A stretch of 62,474 nucleotides of DNA from an uncultured Nitrososphaera sp. (lineage in GTDB: Archaea; Thermoproteota; Nitrososphaeria; Nitrososphaerales; Nitrososphaeraceae): the NCBI GenBank assembly GCA_946480575.1, contig CAMLKF010000004.1:1-62474 (forward strand). The letters run 5' to 3'. This document shows, one piece after another, positions 8,345-15,804 of the stretch. The notes under the pieces are model-generated. The model ran no database searches and was not told where the DNA came from. It was given only the letters and a program-made list of their open reading frames with translations. Made by a program: the position numbers and the translations under genes. Every line of letters starts with the position of its first letter. The first letter of the stretch is position 1.

Positions 8345-9040
8345 TTATTGCTGCTGACGCCTGCTGCCGGCGTTTATGAGCACGGCCTCACCGAAATTTT
8401 TTTTTAACAGGTGGAGAAGCAGGCTCAGGTCACGCTGGTCTATCGAAACGTCTGCTTTCTCCCTTACGACATCGACAGGGCAGAATCCTACCGTGTAGCC
8501 TGCTAGAGCGAACAGCTTTAGGTCATTGGCGCCGTCGACCACTACGACAATGTCTTCCTTCCTTATGCCCCATTCCTTTACCGTGTCTCTGATTGCTGCC
8601 GCTTTGTCAGACGTGACGTTCATCAGCATGCCGTCAAGCTTGCCGTTCCTGAAAACTAGTTCGTTGGAGAATATTCTGTCAATGCCAAGTTCGTCTTTCA
8701 GCCTTTCTGTGATTATTGTAAAGCCGCCCGATACTGCTATCATTTTCCACCCTGCCTTCTTGAGCGCAGAGCAGAGCTCCTTGGCGCCCGGCATTATCGG
8801 CAGGCTTTCGCTTATCTTTTTGGCGTCTTCGTATTTTATTCCTCTCAATGCGCGGATGCGCCTTTTCAGTCCCTCTTCCCACTTTATTTCACCTCTGATG
8901 CCAGCGTTGGTAATGTCCCATACTTCCTTCTCCTTTGCCGGTCCCATCACCTGAGCTAGAACAGGAAGGTATTCGGCATTTAACAGCACGCCTTCTACGT
9001 CAAATATAATCAGCATCTTGTATTGCTTCATGCAAAACAA
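8345..9040 (-). CDS. HAD-superfamily phosphatase, SerB/ThrH-like
   Basis: A haloacid dehalogenase-type phosphatase, most like phosphoserine phosphatase, so it may complete serine synthesis. Motif I is FDVEGV (Asp at 14, Glu at 16 of the longest frame), in which the second acidic residue is Glu instead of the usual Asp; ThrH-type enzymes share this DxEG form. Motif II is the Ser in IAVSGGF, and motifs III/IV are KAAAIRDTV and VVDGANDLKLF. The real start is probably the ATG about 9 codons in (MLIIFD) or the one shortly before it. The exact substrate is not certain. Confidence 0.75.
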   Translation of the reverse strand: MFCMKQYKMLIIFDVEGVLLNAEYLPVLAQVMGPAKEKEVWDITNAGIRGEIKWEEGLKRRIRALRGIKYEDAKKISESLPIMPGAKELCSALKKAGWKMIAVSGGFTIITERLKDELGIDRIFSNELVFRNGKLDGMLMNVTSDKAAAIRDTVKEWGIRKEDIVVVVDGANDLKLFALAGYTVGFCPVDVVREKADVSIDQRDLSLLLHLLKKNFGEAVLINAGSRRQQQ

Positions 9041-9076
9041 ATTCCCGTGAGTATATTAAGCTTCTCCACGTTTGTT

Positions 9077-10501
9077 CTACCACGACTTGGCCCGGATTGT
9101 CTTTTGCTTTTTGCTGTCAAGGTAATCGGTCAGCAGAACCTTGTCAATGTCGGCTGGGTTGATGTAGTACGAGCGCCCCTTGACGTACCTTTCCATTTCG
9201 TTGACGTACCCAAGCAGCGAGTCCTCTTCGCTTATCATTATCGTATCGACGTCTATCTTCATCGAGTGGCATTTCTTGGCTTCGACAATAGTGCGCTCGC
9301 CGATGTACTGATCGACCTGCCGGTAGCGGTAGCAGAGGTAAACGAGCTCGCCTGATGCGACATCCAGGCTCATGCTATTTTCCTCCCTGACCGTGTCAAG
9401 CGTCTGCCTGTCTGGCGTGTAAAAGTGTGAGTAAGGCCTCTGTGACAGTATCTTGTCCTGCTCGCTCTTGTCGTCGATAAAGCACGCGCTTGGGTGGCCG
9501 TCCGTCACGAGCACTATGCGCTTGTTCTTCGCGCCGTCCTTTTGCAGTATCTTGTTTGCAAGCCTGAACGCGGCCTGGTAGTTGGTGTAGTGGAGAAAGT
9601 CCGAGCCGGGCTCAAACGTCTTCAGATAGGGGATGTCTTGCGGAGCCACCCTCGACGCAAGCGCGCCAAAGCCGACGATATAGACCGAGTCGGATGGGAA
9701 GAACTTGCGGTTGAGCAGATAGAGGCTCCACAGCGCCCTCTTGGCAGCCTCGATCCTGCTCATGTCTCCGTACATCGAGGAGTAGCGCATGGTAGAGCTT
9801 AGGTCGATACAGTAGACGACTGCAACGCGCACGTCCTGCATCGTTTCATACTCTTCAAAATCTTCTACATCTATCTTGAGCGGCAGCCTTACGGCGCCTC
9901 CGTCCTTGAGCGTCCGCTGGATGGTATTGAGCAGCGACTTTGGGACGTTGAGCAGGCGTATGTCATCGCCTGGCTCATAGCGCTTGCTTGTGTCAAGCAC
10001 TATAGAGCCGCTTCCCAGATCCTGCGTCTCGTGCATGCCGTACTCGCCGGCCTTAAGCGCCTTCATGACGTCACTTAGTATCTTGCCCCCGATTGCGGTG
10101 AAGCCCTTGGCGCTGAGCCACTTGGGCGAATCCTTCAGGTAGCCCTTTTGCATCAGGTGCCTTACAAGTGGCATGCCCGAGTCGCCGCCGTCTTCACCCG
10201 CCGCGCCGGCCCTGAAACCCTGCCTCTGCTGCGACTGTTGCTGTTGCTGCTGATCCTGCTGTTGCATTGACGACATGGCTCCCTGCAGGGTCTGCTCAAG
10301 CTCCTGCAGGCTGGGAGTCTTTTCCTTCAGCGCCTCTCTTCCCAGCGCTTTCAATAATTTATCGAGAATGTCACGCGGGAGCTCGCGGTTGCCCTGGCTT
10401 TGCTGTTGTTGTTGTTGCTCCTGCCCTTCCTTGTCAAGTGGAAAATACAGGTATTTCTTGCTGCCCGCGCGCGTGCCGCTATTATTATTGGGCGAGGCCA
10501 T
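9077..10501 (-). CDS. VWA-domain protein partnered with an AAA+ ATPase
   Basis: A von Willebrand factor A protein of about 474 residues. The metal-dependent adhesion motif is VYCIDLSSTMRYSS, with the VWA fold spanning roughly the second half. The N-terminal part has two glutamine-rich tracts (QEQQQQQQSQ and QQQDQQQQQQSQQRQ) that probably form a flexible linker. I place the start at the ATG ending at 10501. A start 7 codons earlier is possible and would overlap the AAA+ gene more. VWA proteins paired with MoxR- or chelatase-type AAA+ ATPases act in metal insertion or protein maturation. Which applies here is not shown by the sequence. Confidence 0.8.
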   Translation of the reverse strand: MASPNNNSGTRAGSKKYLYFPLDKEGQEQQQQQQSQGNRELPRDILDKLLKALGREALKEKTPSLQELEQTLQGAMSSMQQQDQQQQQQSQQRQGFRAGAAGEDGGDSGMPLVRHLMQKGYLKDSPKWLSAKGFTAIGGKILSDVMKALKAGEYGMHETQDLGSGSIVLDTSKRYEPGDDIRLLNVPKSLLNTIQRTLKDGGAVRLPLKIDVEDFEEYETMQDVRVAVVYCIDLSSTMRYSSMYGDMSRIEAAKRALWSLYLLNRKFFPSDSVYIVGFGALASRVAPQDIPYLKTFEPGSDFLHYTNYQAAFRLANKILQKDGAKNKRIVLVTDGHPSACFIDDKSEQDKILSQRPYSHFYTPDRQTLDTVREENSMSLDVASGELVYLCYRYRQVDQYIGERTIVEAKKCHSMKIDVDTIMISEEDSLLGYVNEMERYVKGRSYYINPADIDKVLLTDYLDSKKQKTIRAKSW

Positions 10502-12140
10502 AGCTGTTGTCCTTTTTGTCAAGCAGCGGAGGCTGGATGTGGCGCAGCCCTTCCAGTATTACTTCGGTGACAGAAGCCGTGAATTCTCCGTTCAGGTTCT
10601 GGCTTAATGAAATGGCGTCCGTCCTGATGCCGTGCTGCTTGGCGCGCTCTACCAGCTGCTTTTGCTCCTCCTTTATTGCGGAAATGGTTTCGTCAACCGC
10701 CTGGCGAAGGGCCGGGAATTTGGACAACTGCAACTCGTAGCCGTCCGCAGATTTCTTGCCGTCTCCTCCAATTATCGTCTGCGAAACCTGAAACGCCTTG
10801 TTCTTGGCAAACTCGTTCTTTATTTTTGTGATGTGCTCCTGTGGCAGGTTTTGGATGTATTCCAGCGAGATCTCTGTCATTGCGCCCTCTATTATTAAGT
10901 CGAGCACATTCCTTCTATTTTCACGCGTGTCTTCCATTTCTGCCAGCTCAAACTTGGACGACTGGTGTATGCAATGGATGTCGCAAAAGCGCGGGATCGC
11001 CTTGACGCCGTGCAGGATAGAGCGGGTGCGCTCAGCCTCTCCTACCATCATTTCCATCGAGTGCACCGACATCCTGACGCTAACGCCCTTGTCATGGTTC
11101 ACGTCGTGGTGGGCGCGGGTCATCTGGGTTATCTTGGCTATCGTCCTTACAATAAAGGATGGCAGCATGACGTTCTTGGTATCGGCAATCCTTGACTCCT
11201 GCACGATAATGAGCATCTCGTCTTCCACGCTCTTTGGGTAGTGGGTGTCGACATGGCTTCGCAGCCTGTCAAAGAGCGGCTCGATTATCTTGCCCGAGTG
11301 GGTATAGTCTATAGGGTTTGCAGTGGCAATAATCTTGACATCCGGTTTGAACACCACTGGGTAGGCGCCTGTCGTGAACTTGCCTTCCTGCAAGACGCTC
11401 AATAATGAAACCTGCTTGCGCGGATCGAGCACCGGCAGCTCGTCGATGCACAGGATGCCGTGGCGCGCCTGCAATAGCTGCCCTGCAGAGTACGACTCTA
11501 CGCTGTACAGCTCTACCCCCTTCTTTGCAATCTTGATCGCGTCTATCTGTCCAACGAGATCCTTGACTGAAATGTCTGGCGTTGAAAGTATGTACTTGTA
11601 CCTGTCGGCGCTGCTAATCCAGTCGATCTTTGTTTCAAGCTTGCTTGCTCTGATGATCTCTTCGCATTCCGGCGACACCGTGAATTCTGGCTGCGTGCGC
11701 ACGATTTCCGAGTCTGTCAGGAGCGCGATCATCTGGTCTTCCGGGATCGTGGTCGGGATATCATTTGTTATCGTGCCGTGCACTACGGGGATTGGCGAGA
11801 GGAGGTTCTTTGCAATTGCTTCTGCGATCTTGGTCTTGGCCTGCCCTATCTGGCCGACGAGCAACACATCGTGGCCTGACAAAATGGCCCTATTGACAGC
11901 GGGGATTACGTCGTCGTCATAGCCAATGATTCCTGGGTAGGGGTGCTCGCCCTTCTTTAGCTTGGCAACTAAGTTACCGCGCATTTGCTCTTCGACCGTC
12001 ACATGCTTGTAGTTTACCTTCAAAAGGTCGCCCAGAGTCTTGATCTGCTTGTAGTCCTCCGGGACGCCCGGCATTACCTCTTGGTACTTGGGTTTTGACG
12101 CGTACGCGCGGTAAATCGCTTCTTCAATCTTGGCGCTCAT
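10485..12140 (-). CDS. AAA+ ATPase, MoxR/Mg-chelatase-like
   Basis: A 551-residue ATPase. Walker A is GQIGQAKT (about residues 96-103), Walker B is GILCIDELP (about 228-236), and sensor-1 Asn follows in KIIATANP. Long insertions resemble chelatase I subunits and MoxR proteins. I choose the ATG at 12138-12140 (MSAKIEEAIY) because the 37 codons before it are not protein-like. Its 3' end overlaps the start of the VWA gene by 17 bases, so the two are co-translated, like the BchI-BchD and CoxD-CoxE pairs. The likely job is ATP-driven remodelling or metal loading of a target bound by the VWA partner. The target is unknown. Confidence 0.82.
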   Translation of the reverse strand: MSAKIEEAIYRAYASKPKYQEVMPGVPEDYKQIKTLGDLLKVNYKHVTVEEQMRGNLVAKLKKGEHPYPGIIGYDDDVIPAVNRAILSGHDVLLVGQIGQAKTKIAEAIAKNLLSPIPVVHGTITNDIPTTIPEDQMIALLTDSEIVRTQPEFTVSPECEEIIRASKLETKIDWISSADRYKYILSTPDISVKDLVGQIDAIKIAKKGVELYSVESYSAGQLLQARHGILCIDELPVLDPRKQVSLLSVLQEGKFTTGAYPVVFKPDVKIIATANPIDYTHSGKIIEPLFDRLRSHVDTHYPKSVEDEMLIIVQESRIADTKNVMLPSFIVRTIAKITQMTRAHHDVNHDKGVSVRMSVHSMEMMVGEAERTRSILHGVKAIPRFCDIHCIHQSSKFELAEMEDTRENRRNVLDLIIEGAMTEISLEYIQNLPQEHITKIKNEFAKNKAFQVSQTIIGGDGKKSADGYELQLSKFPALRQAVDETISAIKEEQKQLVERAKQHGIRTDAISLSQNLNGEFTASVTEVILEGLRHIQPPLLDKKDNSYGLAQ

Positions 12141-12289
12141 TTGTGAAATGTGGATTTGCGCTCCTCTCGCAAATTTAAAGATTACATCATGTCTATTGGC
12201 AATATTTTGTGACCATGTATTAGACCGCATGTTTATTTCTATAGGAAACACATGTCGCTGTTATGTGTTCAAATACTATAAAACTCGAT

Positions 12290-13030
12290 AGTAAGAAATG
12301 CAATAGCGCGTTTACTGTCGGCTGCCGTCTGTGCTTTCATTCTTTTGTTATCCCTTGCATCATCGTCTCTTGCCTAGAACGCTGCCGTAGCGCAAGAAGA
12401 GTTTTCAAAAGATATCAAAGACAAGAATAAAGCGCCCAAATACAAGCATCCTAAGATAGAATCTTCACTTCTACAGGCCAAGGAAAAGAAGGAGCAGCAG
12501 GCGCAAACGCAGGAGGGAGGGCTCAAGAGATCGAGGAACCGATGAGAGTAATTTTTGAGCTGGACAACAATGACAACCTCTCCGGCAAGATAAACACTCT
12601 CAAGAACAAGGCAGTCGAGGTTGAGATGACTTATGAAAACCTGATTCAGGGACTGATCCTGCCAAGGAGGCTAGACGAACTGGCAAACTTGCATTTTTAA
12701 GAGGACATTAGAGATATTTTCACATCTGGAGCGGTAAATATCATCTACGGCTCCCCTTCCGATCTTTCAGCTACATCCGTTTCTGACCAGCTGTTCCACC
12801 AGAATAGTGCAGGCATATTAGATGTAGCTGAAGCTGCCGACAACTTTGGACACTCCCTAACTACAGGCGGCTTCAACAACGACGGTTTTGCAGACATTGC
12901 TATAGCGGTGCTAGGTGAAGTTATCGGGAGCGTCGATGTAGGTGTGGTCAACATGATCTACGGCTCGGCCGCTGGCCTTACATCCGCCGGCAACCAGCCG
13001 TGGCACCAGAATGGCGCAGGTAGTTGAGGA
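12290..13030 (+). pseudogene. Ruined secreted protein: signal peptide, propeptide-like region and FG-GAP repeats
   Basis: Three coding-like blocks follow one another with stops and a frameshift. (1) About 12310-12372 encodes a hydrophobic signal-peptide core (CAFILLLSLASSSLA), then TAG, then AVAQEEF and a Lys/Gln-rich stretch. (2) 12542-12700 encodes a short domain (VIFELDNN, VEVEMTYENLIQGLI) resembling the pro-region of thaumarchaeal secreted peptidases, ending in TAA. (3) In the same frame as block 2, 12727-13026 encodes two FG-GAP-type repeats (NIIYGSPSDLS, FNNDGFADIAIAVLG, NMIYGSAAGLT). A TATA-like box remains at about 12271. The gene was probably an exported adhesin or protease-like protein that has lost parts by deletion and mutation. 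Confidence 0.7.
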
Positions 13031-13122
13031 AGTTGCAGAGGACGGCGATTTCTTTGGCTCTTCGTTTGCTTGATGGATGCAATTCGATCAAAACTTAATA
13101 AACAGACAAAATCGACCGAAAA

Positions 13123-13263
13123 CTAGTGGTTCTCGATAGCCAGCTCAAGCTGCTTCAAGTACTCCTCGTATGCCAGCTCCTCTTCTGTCTTGGCTGCTGT
13201 TGCCGACTTGGAAGGAACCAGTTTTTGCGAGTGGTGTAAAGAATGTTTCTTCGCTAGCGCCAT
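13123..13263 (-). CDS. Small charged protein, 46 aa
   Basis: A short frame begins at ATG (13261-13263). The N-terminus is basic (MALAKKHSLHHSQKL), followed by an acidic amphipathic helix (TEEELAYEEYLKQLELAIE). There is no membrane segment. The clean start, the balanced helix and the position in an otherwise empty stretch suggest a real small gene rather than a chance frame. I do not recognise a family. Confidence 0.5.
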   Translation of the reverse strand: MALAKKHSLHHSQKLVPSKSATAAKTEEELAYEEYLKQLELAIENH

Positions 13264-13486
13264 TACTTAATTTCTATTACCACTGAATGTATTCAGCTTA
13301 TAATGCTTTACATGAATCAAAACGCACCATACAATCAAAAATTTTGGCAGAATCAAGATATTGCATAAATTTTAGACATAGAGAGTCTTTGACGAGAACC
13401 CTTTGTTGCAAATATTCCATGTTTTCTGCGCGCCGCATTCAGCATGGTTTTTATTGCCGAGTATTGTTTCGTGATTACTGATTCAT

Positions 13487-14143
13487 TTGTCCGAGTCCGA
13501 GTACAAGCACATCCTCAGAATTGCCGGCAAGGACATTGAGGGCAGCAAGAAATTGATAGTTGCCATCAGCGAGATAAAAGGCGTAGGTTACAATTTTGCT
13601 CAAGTGTTGACTCAGTCGCTCAACATCAGCCCTGACAAGCGCGTCGGGTTTCTGACAGAAAGCGAGCTCCGCGAAATAGAGCAGACCATTGCCAGCCCTG
13701 CCAAGGCACGCGTCCCTCAGTGGTACTTCAACAGGAGGAAGGACATGGATACTGGCTCGAGCAACCACATGATAACTTCTGATCTTGATTTTGCAGCTTC
13801 AAACGATGTTGAACGCGAAAAGCTGGTTACGAGCTGGCGTGGCTACAGGCACATGTTCGGCCTGAGAGTCAGGGGCCAGCGCACTAGAACCACCGGCAGA
13901 AAGGGCGGCGCAGTAGGAGTCAAGAAGGTCAAGATGGTGCCGGGAGCTGCGCCAGGCGCAGCAGGGGCTCCAGAAGCGGCAGGCGCCGCTGCGGCAGCGC
14001 CTGCAGTAGCTGGCGGCAAAGAGGCGGCCAAGCCCACAGCAGCCCCGTCAGCTGGTGGAGCAGCAGCAGGTGAAAAGCCCGCGGCTTCAGCAGCGGCCGG
14101 AGCAAAGCCAACAACTCCAGCAAAGGAGCCGGCCAAGAAGTAA
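13487..14143 (+). CDS. rps13: Small ribosomal subunit protein uS13 with long C-terminal extension
   Basis: Residues 1-150 are a normal archaeal uS13: N-terminal helix-two-turns-helix region (KGVGYNFAQVL), then the basic RGYRHMFGLRVRGQRTR segment that contacts 16S rRNA and tRNA near the subunit interface. Residues 151-218 are an added low-complexity tail of Ala, Pro, Gly and Lys. Start is a TTG at 13487, with a TATA-like GGTTTTTATTG at about 13445-13455. It is followed after 20 bases by uS4, the usual archaeal gene order, although uS11 and the RNA polymerase subunit D gene that often follow are absent here. Confidence 0.93.
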   Translation: MSESEYKHILRIAGKDIEGSKKLIVAISEIKGVGYNFAQVLTQSLNISPDKRVGFLTESELREIEQTIASPAKARVPQWYFNRRKDMDTGSSNHMITSDLDFAASNDVEREKLVTSWRGYRHMFGLRVRGQRTRTTGRKGGAVGVKKVKMVPGAAPGAAGAPEAAGAAAAAPAVAGGKEAAKPTAAPSAGGAAAGEKPAASAAAGAKPTTPAKEPAKK

Positions 14144-14162
14144 AATAATGGTGTGGTGCTAG

Positions 14163-14672
14163 ATGGGAGATCCTCGTAAGACAAGAAAGTTGTTCCGCAG
14201 GCCCAGGATGATCTGGACCACTGACCAGCTGAATGCGGAATTATATGTCATGGGTTCCTACGGTCTGAGGAACAAGCGCGAATTATGGAAGGCCCAGACT
14301 GAGGTCGCAAGGATCAGGAATCAGGCACGTGCCCTCCTCGCGCTTTCAAGCGAAGCAAGGAGCGAGAAGGAAAAGAGGCTGCTGAACTTTTTGAATAGGC
14401 TCGGGCTAGTCAAAGAGGGCGCGACACTTGATGACATTTTGAACCTCAAGGTAGAAGACCTGCTTGAGCGCAGGCTCCAGACTATAATCATGAAAAAGTC
14501 TGGCACAAAGTCGCCCTACCAGGCAAGGCAAATAGTCAGCCACGGCCACGTCTCGATAGGCAACAGGAAGGTCAACATTCCCGGCTACCTTGTCAGGACC
14601 GACGAAGAACCACAGATACTGCTCCATGTGGAGCTTCCAAGCGCTGCCGCGGCAGCCCAGCCCGCATCATAG
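14163..14672 (+). CDS. rps4: Small ribosomal subunit protein uS4
   Basis: The 169-residue protein is an assembly-initiating ribosomal protein of the small subunit. The N-terminus (GDPRKTRKLFRRPR) is the usual archaeal start, and residues about 100-150 form an S4 RNA-binding domain (LERRLQTIIMKKS, ARQIVSHGHVSIGNRKVNIP). It lies 20 bases after uS13 in one transcription unit. Its 3' end overlaps by 6 bases the end of the converging HTH regulator gene, so the two transcripts are likely to overlap antisense. Confidence 0.94.
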   Translation: MGDPRKTRKLFRRPRMIWTTDQLNAELYVMGSYGLRNKRELWKAQTEVARIRNQARALLALSSEARSEKEKRLLNFLNRLGLVKEGATLDDILNLKVEDLLERRLQTIIMKKSGTKSPYQARQIVSHGHVSIGNRKVNIPGYLVRTDEEPQILLHVELPSAAAAAQPAS

Positions 14673-15641
14673 ACTGACCACGTCAACGTGGTCTATCTTG
14701 CCGTCAGAGTTCATGTCAAAGCCTTGGACCACGAGCGCCCAGCCCTCTTCGCCATTGTACCTCCTGAGCACTTCTTCGCTATAGTTTGTCAGTGCAATTA
14801 CGGCAGACTTTGTCCCCGCTGACCTTACGCCTGCGACCACTATGACGCTTGAATTGCCGTCGTACGGGTTCTTTATCTTGGCAATGAGGCCATGGTTGTC
14901 GAGGCCGTAGCGCTTACCCGAGCCGTCCACAAGCCCTGACCAAAAATTCTTTTCATCGAACCTGACTGGCAGGTAGCGGTTGAACTCTGAAGTCACGATG
15001 TTTGTGCCCGGACCTCCTATGGAGATCAGGTTGTTCCCCGCTAGCATCTTTTCAGCCTTGGCGTCAACGTCTAGCTTTACTATGAACTCTGGGGGCAGCG
15101 CGCTGGTGATGTTGCCAAGGAAAAACGCAAGGTGCGCTGCATAGTGTCCGTCCCTTGCCGACGACTTGTATGGGCCATGCGGGTCAGGCGCACCGACCAC
15201 CATCAGCCCCTTGAACGAATTATTATTATTATTCTCGTCAGCTACTACGTAGCGTTCAAAGAACTTGCTGGCATGAGGGTGCCTGCTAGTGCTTATCGAG
15301 AGCTGGCCGAGCTTGGTTTCGCCCCACTCCATCTCTATCCCAAAGGATGGGCTTGCGGCCCGGTAGAGCCGGGCTGTTCCTCCTCTGACAAAATTTTTCC
15401 CGATCTCCTCTACCGCGCCTATTTTGACCAGCTTGCGTATGTAGTAGTACGCGCTCTGCTCGTAGATCTTTAATTCTTTGGCAACCTGCGCAGGATACAT
15501 CGGCCCCTCTGACAGCAATCCCATTATGCGCCACGCCACAGGGTTTGACAGCACCCGCATGCGCTCGACGTCCCGGAAGACAATGATCTTCTTGGCCGAC
15601 GCCTGCCCGCCAGCAGCCTCGGAAACCAGTCTTTTTTCCAA
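14667..15641 (-). CDS. Winged-helix regulator fused to an S-layer-like C-terminal domain
   Basis: The 324-residue protein starts with an ArsR-like winged helix (about residues 25-95: NPVAWRIMGLLSEGP, YPAQVAKELKIYEQSAYYY, a recognition-helix pattern). The second half is not a usual ligand-binding domain. The segment LISIGGPGTNIVTSEFNRY and the later VIVVAGVRSAGTKSAVIAL resemble the conserved region of archaeal S-layer-type proteins. The C-terminus ends in a calcium-binding-like loop DMNSDGKIDHVD. No signal peptide or membrane helix is seen, so the protein is cytoplasmic. It is transcribed away from glmS across a region with a nested inverted repeat, a candidate operator. Confidence 0.7.
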   Translation of the reverse strand: MEKRLVSEAAGGQASAKKIIVFRDVERMRVLSNPVAWRIMGLLSEGPMYPAQVAKELKIYEQSAYYYIRKLVKIGAVEEIGKNFVRGGTARLYRAASPSFGIEMEWGETKLGQLSISTSRHPHASKFFERYVVADENNNNNSFKGLMVVGAPDPHGPYKSSARDGHYAAHLAFFLGNITSALPPEFIVKLDVDAKAEKMLAGNNLISIGGPGTNIVTSEFNRYLPVRFDEKNFWSGLVDGSGKRYGLDNHGLIAKIKNPYDGNSSVIVVAGVRSAGTKSAVIALTNYSEEVLRRYNGEEGWALVVQGFDMNSDGKIDHVDVVSL

Positions 15642-15703
15642 CGTACCATTATTATATTATAGCACTATATAACATTATGTAGCGGTATAAAATTACGTTG
15701 CTG

Positions 15704-15744
15704 GCACCATGGAGTGTCCGTTATATAATTCGATATAATGGTGC
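15704..15744. promoter_or_regulatory. Nested inverted repeat between the HTH regulator and glmS
   Basis: GCACCAT (15704-15710) is exactly repeated inverted as ATGGTGC (15738-15744). Inside lies a second perfect dyad, TTATAT (15721-15726) and ATATAA (15733-15738). The site sits between two divergent genes, upstream of the TATA-like element of glmS (about 15749-15770) and of that of the HTH gene (about 15665-15677 on the minus strand). This is the expected position and symmetry of an operator for a dimeric regulator. Confidence 0.45.
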
Positions 15745-15804
15745 ATCCAATAATTTAATAGTTATTTTAAACTCAGTTCACTTCCTCATAATCAATACAA
15801 CGAC

